Assembly (NCBI GenBank): GCA_905250125.1
Contig: CAJNOL010000782.1
Coordinates: 35,013-99,012, forward strand
Direction: 5' to 3'
DNA: 64,000 nt
Source: Rotaria sordida
Lineage: Eukaryota > Rotifera > Eurotatoria > Philodinida > Philodinidae
Part shown: piece by piece, positions 33,130-45,221 of the stretch
How the letters are laid out: each line of letters begins with the position of its first letter
How positions within the stretch are numbered: position 1 is the stretch's first letter
Program-made: the position numbers and the translations under genes
Notes under the pieces: generated by a model
Databases searched by the model: none
Seen by the model: the letters and a program-made list of their open reading frames with translations, nothing else
Told to the model about the DNA's origin: nothing

Positions 33130-36100
33130 ATGTTAAAATTTTTGATTTTATTTCTAATATGTTTTTCTTATGGAAAAACTCAACTAAATTCTGATGTAAT
33201 TGGTTGTGGTGGTTTTATTAAATCTGAAACAGATATTAATTATAAAGTTGTTCGAGTAAATAACCATGTTTTTTTTTTACTTTAAAAAATATTATTTTCT
33301 TCGTTTGTTCTTTTTTTTCTATAGATACAATTAATTACAAAAGATGGCATTCCAATTTATACAACAGAAGCTGCTCCAATTAATGGATAGTAAGTTTAAT
33401 AATTATTATGAATTAAATATTGATATATATTATTTTTCAATTAGTTATATGATTCCGGTGTATGAACATGGTGAATATATTCTTAAACTTCTACCTCCAG
33501 CCGGTTGGAGTTTTGAACCATCACAATATGAATTAAATGTTGATGGAGAAACAGATTCATGTACATTAAATCATGATCTTAATTTTGTTTTTAAAGGATT
33601 TGGATTAGCTGGACGTGTATGTTGAATCATTTTTTTGAACAAGAACAAAAAATAATTGCATTATTTTCTTAGGTAATAAGTGCAGGTAGTACGAGTGGTG
33701 GACCAGCCGGTGTGACATTAACATTATATCAAGATAATAAAAAATTAAATGAAACTAAATCGAAAGCTGATGGAACGTAAGTTCGATTAATAATTTTTAT
33801 TAACTTGTACTATAGATAGTTAAATGACAATGTTGATCATAAATAAAGACATACTTAAAGTGATTTTTAGAAAGAGAAGTCAATGTTTATACATTTTTAC
33901 TCTTTATTATCTCTTGATGCAATCTCACAAGAGCATGTTTTCAACTGATCAATCACTTCTTGAATTCGAACTCTGTGAATAAGGTAGACTCTAGTAAGAT
34001 ATAGAAAAAACTTCAAAATGATAAGTCTCCTTAGATCTTCTGTTGAGAGTTATAGGCATCGTACTGAAATTTTAGAGTTTGGCTTGATATATACTAATAA
34101 ATTGAATGATGGTATTTCGTCCACAGATAGGTCTATTTGTCGATAGAATACTCTGAAAATGTCAGCTCAAAAGAATTTTTTCTTCCTGAGATATTAAAGT
34201 TCAAAAAAACAACATTCATATTCCATGGACGACGATAGAATTTTTTTTGATTTTTAGGACTTTAATATCTCGAGAAGAAAATATTCTTTTAAGCTGAAAT
34301 TTTCATAGCATTCTATCAACAAATAGTCATATCTTTGAGCAAAATCTCGAGTCGAAATACTGCGATTCGATTTATGGGTATATACCAAACCAGATCCTAA
34401 AATTCCAGTAAAATACTGATAACTCTGAATAGAAGGTCTAAGAAGACTTATTCTCTTGAAGTTTTTTATATCTCACTTGTGTCTACTTTATGCACAGAGT
34501 CTGACTGAGTGTTTAACCATCTGGATACCTGCCCGTTTGGATATCAATCCGACTGTGACTAATGCATTGCCAAATTCTCAGATGTATTTGTAAGATTATG
34601 TTTTTTGGTTGTAGTCTTGAGAAATCTATTTCAAGAATGCTAAAAGATTTTGAAACTGTTGTAATGTTCTTTATTGCATAACGATTGCCATTCATTTTTG
34701 TGAACGTCCTTTATAAATTTTGTTTTCAGTCGTGCACTATGTGAATTTATTTTCGCATTTAAATCTCATACATCTTAAGCCTCAAGTTAAAATATTATTC
34801 ATTAATTGATTAAAATTTTCATTTCTATAGATTTGAATTCTTTGATGTATTACCTGGACAATATACAGTCATTGGTAGTCATGATCATTGGAAATTCGTA
34901 ACAGTAAGTTGAAAACGAAAATAAAAACCAAAAAAAAATCTAAAAATTTCATTAATTATTATAGAATACATCACATGTGCAATTATCAAAAGAACGTTGG
35001 GAAATTGAAAAGCCAATTGTTGTTCTTGGTTATACACTTAAAGTAATTTATTTTTTATTATTGAATTCATAGAGACGAATTTTTTTCTTTTGTTATTTAT
35101 GACAGGGAACTGTTGTACATCAATCATCACCATTAATTTCTATTGATGTATTATTATTTCGTGCATTATCTAGTGAAAATAATCTTCCATCACCAACATG
35201 TTCTCATGATGGACCATTGAATAAAAATGAAATTTCATTTTTACCACCAACAGTCAATGCACAAAATTTTGTTTGTCGAACACGTACTAATACTAAAGGA
35301 GAATATATATTCGATGATGTACCTATTGGTCTCTACATTTTGGTTTGTTTATTTTTTGCTATATATTTCAATAATTTTTGTTTCTTCTTCTTTTTTCAAG
35401 TTACCACTATATGCAACACCATCACTTGAAATTGTTTTTATACCAGATCAAAAAGCTATAACAATAACACATAAGGATTTTCTTGTTCAAACTCCATTTG
35501 AAACTGGAACAATATCATTCTATGGTCGTGTTGTTAAATCAATAAAAACAGTTTGTTATTTAACTTTAATTATTTTTATTTTCCTTTTTTGTTTTCTTTT
35601 AAGGATAAATTAATTCCATTATCAAATGTTCAAATAAGTATCGATGGAAAACCTTGTTGTCAAACAAATTCAAATGGTTTATTTAAATTAACACATATTC
35701 GTCCAACAGGTACAATTAAAATAAAAAGTGAATTAGATGGTTATATATTCAAAGAATTAACATACGGAATTAATCTTAATCGTCTTATTGGTATTGGTGA
35801 TAGTTCAACTTCACTTGTTCTTTCACCAGAAAAGTAAATAATATTTATTTAATAAATAGATAAAAATTAAATAAATATTTAGAGTTCGTGTTACTGGTCG
35901 TGTTCAATGTTCATCAATACGAAAACAAACAATTCGATATACTGATTCAGAAAAAAAGATAGTTCAACGATTTGAAGTTGAACCAAATACAGAATATTCA
36001 GTTTATGTTACTCCAGGTGTCTATACATTTTCTGTAGGTTGATTATTTTTTTTTTTTTGATTTTCATTTTATCTATGAGACGAGAAAGAAGAATTCTTAC

Positions 36101-39100
36101 AGTTAGAGATAGAAATCACGTCAATCAGATTTTTCTATCATTTTGCATTAATATAAAATTTATCGTTTCATGTTTTGTATAAAACCACGAGCATCAAACG
36201 CTTGTAAAAATACATCAGATAAAGTTAGTATATATATATATATACTTGACCATTCTAATAGACTCAAACTAGTCACAATAATGTCATTTTCTTAGAATTG
36301 AATTCGATAGGTTCAAATTTTTAGGTTCTAGCGACTCTTAAAGTTTTTAGTAAAATATCACTCATAATCAGTTATGAAGTATTTTAATGTATAATGTTTT
36401 TTCATTTGTTGATTTTTAAACTCGTGTTTCTTTTTCTATTCGGTATTCGAAAAATAGTCCATCCTTGTGAGGGAAGATTTCCAATTGATCAACGTCGTTT
36501 TCAATGATATTTTGTTCTCACGTTGAGGAGACGAAAAAATCTAAAGAGGGTTTAGACTAATAAAGCTTTCTTTGAAGATTATGATTATTTTATTGGTTTT
36601 TGCATCTAACACAAAGTAAATACAGAAAAATTGAGCGATAGAATTTCAATCTGATATATTGCTCATATGTAATTCTCATGGTCCTTAGAACTTTTCATAG
36701 GTTTCGATGGAAAAAAAATTTTCTTATCGGAATATTGAATTGTTTAAAAAAAGGTAAATATTTTTGAATTTTATAGATTATAAAATAAGTTGTTAAGAAT
36801 TGTTATCTCCAAAAGACAACATTTTTTTCCACTGAAACCTTTAGTATACTAGTGGCTACGAGAACTACGTATTAGAAATAGAATTCCCGGTACATCGATC
36901 ATTACTGATGTATCTTACTTATATGTTTACTATTATTATCTCATAGAAGATGTGTAATGAAATTTGTTGAAAGTTGACTACATCAAGTATCAGTATCCAC
37001 AGATGGAATAATATGATAATTCGTCGGTATGGATTTTAGACGAATCGGCAAGTGGGTCATTATCGATAGATCGATCGTGAAATATCCAGGCTGGCTTCAT
37101 CTCTGCTATATATGAGCAATATTTCAGATTGAAATTCTCTTCCTCGTTTTTCCTGTATACACCCTTACGCTAGATAGAAAAATCATTAAAATGGCCATAA
37201 TCTTTAAAGAAAACCTCATCATCTCAAACTCTCTTAACATTTTTCTTAGAATAATGTCCTCAGCATATGGACAAAATAACATTGAAAACTGTGTGGATCA
37301 ATGAGGAGCTTTCACTCGTTAGTGCATCCTATGATGCGGAATTAGAAATCAGGTATTATGAGATTTGTAATGTTTTATATTTATCATGAAGTAGAAATGT
37401 TTCTAATAGTTATTATTATTATTATTATTTCTCTAGCCTGAATTATCTGATACTGATATTCGTTCGGGAGTTCATTTAACACCAGAAGAAATCGATGTTG
37501 ATGTCTCACATGGTTCACCGGTTGATCAAATAAATTTTTCTCAACTTAAAGCAAAACTTTATGGTGTTATTCATTGTATTGGTAATTCTTTTCACTTTTT
37601 CTTTTGAATTCAATTAGAATAAAAAAAAATAACAAGAAAGAGATTTTGTTTTCTTTTAGATGATTGTCAAAATGATTTACCAATGTTAGAATTAACATCA
37701 CGTAATGGTGTTACAAATAAAATTGATTTAATTGAAACATCAAGTAAAACAAATGAAGTTCATTTTGAACAAGATAATCTTTTACCAGGAAAATATTCAG
37801 GTTATTTTATTTAAATAAATATAAAAATTTATTTTATCTTAATTGTTTTGTTTTTTTTCTTCTTTTGTAATGTTTAGTTTCATTAGTAAAATCTAAACAA
37901 AATGATAAATATTGTTGGAAAGAATCTCAACTTGAAGTTGATTTATCAAATTCAAATAAAACAATTAAATTCGAACAAACTGGTTTTAAACTTCGTATTT
38001 ATCTTCAAACATCAAATAAAGTTATTTTAGTAAGGCTTTAATTGTTTTTCTTTTATTTCAAATTGTTTCTTGGTTTTTGTTTTGTTTCATATTTTAGAAC
38101 ATAAATCAATTGAAAGAAAATAGTTTTACACATTCAATTGATTTAATATCAGGTTTAAATGAAATATGTTTACCTAATCATGGTTTATATGAATTAATAC
38201 CTTCAAGTTGTATGAAATTTGAAAATGAAAAATATTTTTATGATACATCAAAATCTTCATCATCAATACCAATTGATTTAATTCCAATTGAATATCAAGT
38301 TTTTGTTTTTATTCAAACTGAAAATGAAGATCCAAGTACAACAACATTTCCAGTTTTAATAAAGTAAAAGAAAAAATAATCATAATTGAGTTAATAGGAA
38401 GACGTTAGGAACTAAATTTCAGTCTATAGTGAAGGACTGACTTTTCGGATGAAGTGGAAACCTTGCAAAAAAAAAAAGATCATTCAACTGAAATAGGATG
38501 AAAGCATAAGAATTACCCATATTTTTCTAGATACTTCAGGAAATATCCAACAGATTCTGTATCGCTGATTTTAGTGCTTCAGTCATTTGAAATGACGCAT
38601 TGTAACGTGGCGGAAAAAGTTTACCGACAAAGTATTTCTTTTTTTTTGTTTATAATTTTAAGCACCTAACTCAAATCCAGATAGTGATTTTAATAGCCAA
38701 TAGAATGTTCTATGTAATGCATTCTATAGCAAAATTTCATACGGTAAGGTTTTTAAAAGAATGTACATGGTAGTTTCCAAATCTCGGAAAAATAGTCTTT
38801 TGAGACTTGAAAACTACCGTGTCTAGTTTTTTAGAAATCTTATCATATGAAGTTATGCTGTGGAATGCATTAGATAGAAAACTGCAGTGGTTATTAAAAT
38901 CACTATCTGGATTTGAGCTAGGTGCTTAACATTATAGACAAAAAAATAAAAAATACATTGCTGTTAAACTGTTTCCCACTATTTTACATGATGGATTTTC
39001 ACGTCAATTAATATCTGTGCCGATGTGGTGTTTGAAGCCGACTTATGATCATTTCACTGGATTTTCAATTTCAGACAAGACATTCGTGGAAAAATCGAAT

Positions 39101-42100
39101 AATGGTATTTTGACCTAAAATTTTGCCCATAAAGAGATCTCATGGTTATTGGAATGTTCTAAAGATTTCAGTCAAAACGGATGCTTTATTCTTAAGATAC
39201 TGGATGTCTAAAAAATGATCATATATGACAGAAAAGTTAGAAAATTGAATAGTTTTGAAAATTCAGATCAACATACCGTTATTTAATTTTTTCATGAATG
39301 CTTTGTCTGAAATTGAAAACCCAGTGAAGTGATCATAAGTCAGCTTCAACAGTCCATGGATACGAATTCTTTTAAGCTTTTGCTATTGACATTGAGCTCT
39401 AAGTCGAGGGAACACTTCTGTTACTTTCCTCGGTAGTCCTAGTTTACAAAAACAATAGTAAGTATTGGTGGACCAGCTTCCAGTTCAAAGTTCAGTTCTG
39501 ATGAGCGAAAGAGCATTTCAAACAGTTCCTCTAATAGAAACTGATCTGTCTAAAATCTCTCTTGGGAACAGTATTTCAGTAGTAGAATAAAAGTTTTCTT
39601 ATACGGAAAAGTGTCATCCTCAAATCCGAACTAGAACTAAACTTATCGATCTCTAATAGTCAGAGTGAATGTAAAAAAAAAAATAATTTTTATCTTACTT
39701 ATTCTTGCCAATAAATAAGTATTGTTAATTCTTAAACATCTCTTTAATATTACGCCTAAATATATCACAGTTTTTTCCTCTACTGTTTGTAGTTTACATT
39801 GAGTCTTCCATATCTATAAGCTGTATCCAACTTTCAGACACATATTTACAATCCTTCAGTTTTTTCTCATTTTATATTTTTTTTTTCGCAGTTTGTTTAA
39901 CTAGATTTTACTTTGTGGTGAGATCTGGTGTCTCTAAAAGTAGTCGTTTCTAGATCTCAATAGATCGATCAGAAGATATTTGAATTAATTTTTTTTTCTT
40001 TTATTTAGAAATTTAAAACAAAATAGTGAATTTACACTTGATTTACAAAAAGATAAAATGAAATGGACAGGTTCATTTTGGTCAAAGTAATAAATTTTTC
40101 ATACACTATTTTTATTTAAAAAAAAAACATTATTTTTGTTATAAATAGAAATAATGAACAATTTTCCATATTTCCACGATCTGATATATGGTTATTTGAA
40201 CCTGATCATAATACAATAACAACATCTTCAGATAATTGTCAATCTAATCAAGTTAAATTTCTTGCTCGTCGTGGTCTTTTTATACATGGTTCAACATATC
40301 CACCTGTTGCTGATGCAAATGTTTCATTATATACAATATCAACAGATAATGAACATGAACAATCAATTGATATTGATGGTCAATCTATGATACTTTTATT
40401 ATCATCATGGACAAATTCTAATGGTAAATATAGTTTTGGTCCATTATCAAATACTCGTTCATATCATGTTATTATTCATAAATTGGGTCATGTATTTACT
40501 CGTCCATCATCATCATTATATGATTTTAATTCGGAAAAATTAGCTTCTATTCTTGTACAAATAAAAGATGTTGATGGTGTTTTTCTTTTATTAACATCAT
40601 CAACAAATAATATGCGTCGACGAACAGCAACAACAGATAATACTGGTGAAGTTTTATTTGAAGATTTACAATCAGGAACATATTATTTACGTCCACAATT
40701 ACGTGAATATAAATTTCAACCAGAAGATGCACAAATTGAATTAAAATCTGGTGATGAAGTTATTTATAAATTTCAATCACAACGAATTGCATTTAGTTGT
40801 TATGGACAAATAACATCAATAAATAATGAACCAGAATTGGGTTTAATTATTGATGCTATTGGTATTGATCATTGTGAAAGTGTTACAAAAGAATCAGCTA
40901 AAACAGATATTAATGGACAATTTCGTTTACGTGCACTTCAACCTGGTTGTCGTTATCGTCTTCAACATCGTTCAAGTCCAAGTGATTCTAGTCAAACAGA
41001 AATTTTAGAAATTGAACCAAAAAATAAAATTATTGAAATATTTGATGCAGATTTATATGATATACATTTATATACAATTAAACGACCAACTGATGTTGAT
41101 ATGAATGTTTTTGTTCAAACTCAAACACAATTTCTTAATCAACTTAAAGTAAAATTTAATTGAATTTTGTATGTATATATATATATATTTGTTTTTCAAT
41201 TTTGAAAATTTTAGATTAAATTATATAAAGCATCACAACGTGAAAATCCTATTCAAACAGTAACATTAACAAATTCACCTTTTGCTTATTTTAATCAATT
41301 ACCATTTGATAATGAAGTGAGTTTAACATACATATAGACTCATTTATTTAAATTCATTTTTCTATCCATTCTCAAACAGTTTAGATCTGAAATGAAACTA
41401 ATACCGGTTACCAGTCAGTCCGGTATCGGTAGATTGATCGGTCGCCGGTTGAGAAAAATCTATACTCGTTCCTTCTCTGATTTAGACTTTAAGGAAAGAA
41501 AAATTTCGAGTATGCTCTATCTAAACATTAAATGAAAGTTTCTTTTATTGGGAAATGCACTAGACAATGAGATACGTTCTCATATTTTGAAACAGTTCTG
41601 TAAAAGAATTACATATTTTTTAGAGTTATATTCTTCGATTGGAGTCTCCATTATCAACAAGTGTTTACACATATATTCAACCTGAAATAACATTTACAGC
41701 TAATCAAACATTTTTATTTTTTACATTTAATTTTGAACCACGTGTAAGTTGAATTTCATATTTTGGCTTTCTGTTTTTGTCTTTATAAAAAATGTATTTC
41801 TTGTTTAGTTAAGAATTTATGACGGTGAAACAGGTCTTACTGGTTCTTATTCAGCATTTATAATTGCTTTACTCATAATCGTATTAGTATTTAAACATGA
41901 GACAGTAAGTTTTTTCTTATTTTGTTAACTTTTGATAAAAATTCATTTTTTTTTTTAGATTCTTCCATTTCTACGATCATCATATGGATATACACGTGAA
42001 ATTTTATTACCTAATATAGTTAGAACATCATCATCACTTTTATCGTCTACGCAAACAAATGAACAAACTGTTAAAGTATCTTCTTCAACTTCATCACTTA

Positions 42101-42192
42101 ATACAATGGGTACAAAGACAGTAACGAATACAAGTAATGATAATCTTGGTTTAGCTAACGATTTAAAACGACGACCAAGACTCGCCGATTAG
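33130..42192 (+). CDS. NOMO: Nodal modulator (NOMO) orthologue, 20 exons, 1239 aa
   Basis: NOMO is an ER membrane protein made of serial beta-sandwich domains, a partner of NCLN and TMEM147 in the multipass translocon. Exons: 33130-33255, 33325-33389, 33445-33616, 33673-33776, 34831-34903, 34965-35042, 35106-35342, 35401-35550, 35604-35833, 35883-36033, 37437-37581, 37660-37800, 37878-38029, 38098-38363, 40009-40086, 40149-41148, 41215-41316, 41624-41743, 41809-41904, 41959-42192. All phases close at 1239 residues; human NOMO has about 1222. The start at 33130 gives a signal peptide (MLKFLILFLICFSYGKTQ). The N-terminus (SDVIGCGGFIKS; LKLLPPAGWSFEPS) is characteristic. Repeated domain hallmarks include DGTFEFFDVLPGQYTV, NTKGEYIFDDVPIGLY and TTDNTGEVLFEDLQSGTYYL. 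A C-terminal helix (SYSAFIIALLIIVLVF) precedes a Ser/Thr-rich cytosolic tail. Four long introns carry repeats and the other fifteen are short. Confidence 0.97.
33968..34506. mobile_element. Foldback element in NOMO intron 4
   Basis: The left end (CTCTGTGAATAAGGTAGACT) is repeated inverted at the right end (near AGTCTACTTTATGCACAGAG with changes). Pairing continues inward through GATAAGTCTCCTTAGA, GTTTGG...ATATAC and TTAATATCTC, with the tip near 34230. Arms are about 250 bp at roughly 80 percent identity by eye. It makes up half of the 1054-bp intron 33777-34830. Confidence 0.8.
36640..37145. mobile_element. Terminal inverted repeats in NOMO intron 10
   Basis: GAATTTCAATCTGATATATT followed by GCTCATAT (near 36646) is repeated inverted near 37107-37137 (ATATGAGCAATATTTCAGAT, then TGAAATTC). 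Only about 30 bp pair clearly; the interior is unpaired. This suggests a short-TIR non-autonomous element within the 1403-bp intron 36034-37436. Confidence 0.5.
38646..38942. mobile_element. Foldback element, family A copy 2, in NOMO intron 14
   Basis: This copy shares ends and inner blocks with the element at 25.4 kb: AACTCAAATCCAGATAGTGA, TGATTTTAATAGCC and GGTAAGGTTTTTAAAA. It is about 297 bp because the central stem of copy 1 is missing. The arms pair almost end to end (left TTAAGCACCTAACTCAAATC; inverted right end GATTTGAGCTAGGTGCTTAA). Confidence 0.85.
39019..39358. mobile_element. Second foldback element in NOMO intron 14
   Basis: GACTTATGATCATTTCACTG followed by GATTTTCAATTTCAGACAA (from 39040) recurs inverted near 39295-39345 (TTGTCTGAAATTGAAAAC, CAGTGAAGTGATCATAAGTC). 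The interior pairs more weakly. It is unrelated to family A by eye. Confidence 0.75.
41390..41455. repeat. ACCGGTT-rich relic in NOMO intron 17
   Basis: TACCGGTTACCAGTCAGTCC and GGTATCGGT resemble the ends of the hAT-like element at 56.3 kb (CACCGGTTACCGATTAGACC). Only a fragment is present, so this is probably a degraded relative. Confidence 0.4.
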
Positions 42193-42852
42193 GACATTTT
42201 CTTTTTTTTCTTCTTCTTCTTCTTTCTTGTTTTGCCAAAAAAATAAAATACTCATTTTTGTCGAGTGATCATTCTTTTTTTCTTCTTTCATATCTTCAGT
42301 TCTCTATAGTCATGTGGCTTTTATCTTCTTTTTTTCGTTAATTACTAGTAAAAAGTTACGTATCCGTAATGTCTAATTTTTCTTACTACAAGAAGCATTG
42401 AGAATGCAATTATATCGTTCAGTAAAATTTTAAATTAATACTACTGATCAAACAAAATCAAACTTGATCATAAATGATATTCAACTTTATCATAAAGTAA
42501 TTTACGATTATAATAATATGATAAACATCTTTACTTTCAACATTCAAGGAGCGAAACAAAAAATTGATGTACGTAACTTGCTGATATGCCATTTTACTAA
42601 GGGATACTGCACCCTTGATATCTAGAATGAATAGTAGGATTTAAACTTTCATACAAGAAACTATATAACAATGATCCACAGTAAATAAATGTTGCTTCAG
42701 GCAGAAGTTATGTCTTTTCACTTTTCGAACAGTTTCTTATCATATCTGTTTTTTTTGCTGATCACTCAACAAACATACCTAGATGATTATAAGATCTATC
42801 GGTTTTTGTTTCGGTGAAAGTATATATACATAGTCGTTGATGATGATGATAC

Positions 42853-43462
42853 ACTAACGAGAGAACCCTTCTAAGTGTCATATCGCTTTTGAGTTGGAAC
42901 TATGTGCATCATGAAAGTTCTAATGAAGTATGAATACCCTGAAAAGAGTTCGGGCTAATAGCTTATTACTGCCGAGATACTGTATTCTTTAGTAGAATGC
43001 CATGGATCCTGTGAGGAAAATTGAGTTTCGAATTTCAACTTGAAACTTTGCATAGAGATAGGCCTTAACAAGAATAGTTTACTATAAAAGTTTAGAATCT
43101 TTTTATTGTTTCTATTCTAAGATACGGCTATGACAAAAGCACGTTTTTCGTGCCACTTATATACAACCACTAATTTCAATGTTCTTATTTCAGAATAAGT
43201 GCAATCGAAATATCTGAAACTTTCACAATAAACTATTCTCTTTAACGCTTGTCTCTACGCAAAATTTCAAGTCGAAATTCGAAACTCAATTTTCCTCACG
43301 GGGTCCACGACATTCTACTAAAGAATACAGTATCTCAGCAGTAATAAGCTATTAGCTCTAATTCTTTTCTGGGTATTCATAGCTCATTACAACCTACACG
43401 ATGTAGATAGCCTTGACTTAGAAGCAATTTGACACTTAGAAACGTTCTCTCGTAGGTAAGTT
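42853..43462. mobile_element. ~610-bp foldback element downstream of NOMO
   Basis: The sequence from ACGAGAGAACCCTTCTAAGT is repeated in reverse complement ending near 43460. Strong internal pairs include AATAGCTTATTACTGC, GAGATACTGTATTCTTTAGT and GAGGAAAATTGAGTTTCGAA. Arms are about 290 bp with the tip near 43150. There is no coding capacity. Confidence 0.85.
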
Positions 43463-45221
43463 CAGTGAAACAAACAATTATGCTTCTACTACAGAGTAGG
43501 AAATAATATTTTTTACATGATATATTGCAATGATTTCAAATCGCATAAATCGTAACTTATATATGAAATCGAGGCTCATTTAAAATAGAATTTATTAGTA
43601 TTAAACAATAAACATTATGAAGATTTTCTTATGTTGAACTCTCGAAATTTCTACAATTTTCATTTTGAGTATTTCTTTAAAAGAAAACTTGCATTGGGTC
43701 TCTGATAACTTTTTGTTCAACTTTATCTTTAATTATTTGTTCAATATGTTCTGCCGTGTTGAAGTAGAATGAATTCCCATGTCAGATACTGCTACTTAAA
43801 AAATTTTACGTGTTTGTCGTGAAGCAAATGTTGATTTATATTGACTTTCATGTATGGTATTCATCGTTGTTTAAAAAAAATGAAATACCTTTTACATGAA
43901 AATGATGTCACGCATGTATTGACTAGTATAAGATTTAACTTTATTTTGAATTACGCAACATGGTTTCTAAGCAATGAGAATAATATAAGTTGGAATACAT
44001 GTTTGATTTTTAACTATTTCATAATATTTTTCATCTTCTTCAATATTTTCAATACTTCTTTCTCGAACTCGATCATTTTAATAATTTAGTCCGAGGATAA
44101 TTCAGATATACAATTTATCAGAGAGTATGAGTTGAATAAAATCCTCTTGAATCCAATCTTTTAATCTGTTAGAAAATCATAAGCGATCAGAAATATGAAT
44201 TTCCATATTTAGCAATTCTTGGATAAAATGAAATGGATTGAGTCCTCTTCTGTGATGGTAAGTATTGATCGTTCTTGGAGAGAGACGTACTTTTTTTGAA
44301 TTGCTGCAATGTCTTTTACCACAACATAAGAATTTCATTTTTCAACTACTCAATTGTGATAATTCGAACTTAGTATTAGTTGTTGAATCATCGATAAAGC
44401 AATTGCAATACAGTTTTTCCCAACAGTCGGTAACAAATCAAATCGTACAACGAACGTTCTCCAAGACCTGTTGTCTATAAATGAATATTGAACCAGCATG
44501 ATGAATTTCACAAAATGCAATGCACTTGTTTGAGAAATGTAGAAGATACGATTCAGATAGTGTTTTATTCATAACTTCGTTTCATGCCATTCATTGGAAA
44601 AATAATTGATGCTTTTGATCCGAACTCATCTAATTTATATTGTGGTAGGAATGCGAAGCCAAAACGTTCATTTTCAAATAGGATTTACCTGGAAGCGGCA
44701 CTATTAGCTGCTAATGTACTTAAATCTTGAATGCAACAGCTGAATACTTGAAGTTTATAGTATTCAAACATTGACATAATTAACATTGAAATCCCATCTA
44801 ATCTTGATATACACATCAGCACACTTTCTGAAGGCATCTTGACAGTTCGAAGCACCATGGCAACCTTAAATGTGTCTTTTGACGTACATGGAAAGGATCC
44901 TGACAGCTTTATGGCCAATACGTGCATACTTGACACTAACTTCTCATTTTGTAATTATTATGCTACTGTCAGTAATAGAAATTCTGTTAGACACATACCA
45001 TCGACAACAGGAAATCAATGATTCTGTTCATTCTATTTCTTGACTTTTACCTTTCTTATTGATCTACTGTCATCTTAATTGTACTCATTATCATTCAAGA
45101 GTAATTTTTGCAACATCTCAATTATTTTCATATTTTAATCTCGAAACAGAAAACACTGAATGAAAAAACACCACAACATGAAAAAAAAAGAAAAGACAAC
45201 TGTTACATAAAAATGTACATA
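43463..45221. other. Intergenic, no supported gene
   Basis: Open frames of 60-83 codons occur on both strands (for example 44265-44480 plus and 44685-44936 minus). They have no family motif and do not splice into longer products. An old pseudogene cannot be excluded for 44.2-45.0 kb, which is slightly less AT-rich than its surroundings. Confidence 0.4.

Noticed and set aside
44265..44936. Frames on both strands suggesting a gene between NOMO and the cadherin
   Set aside because: No motifs, no consistent splicing and no second supporting frame. At most an unidentifiable relic.
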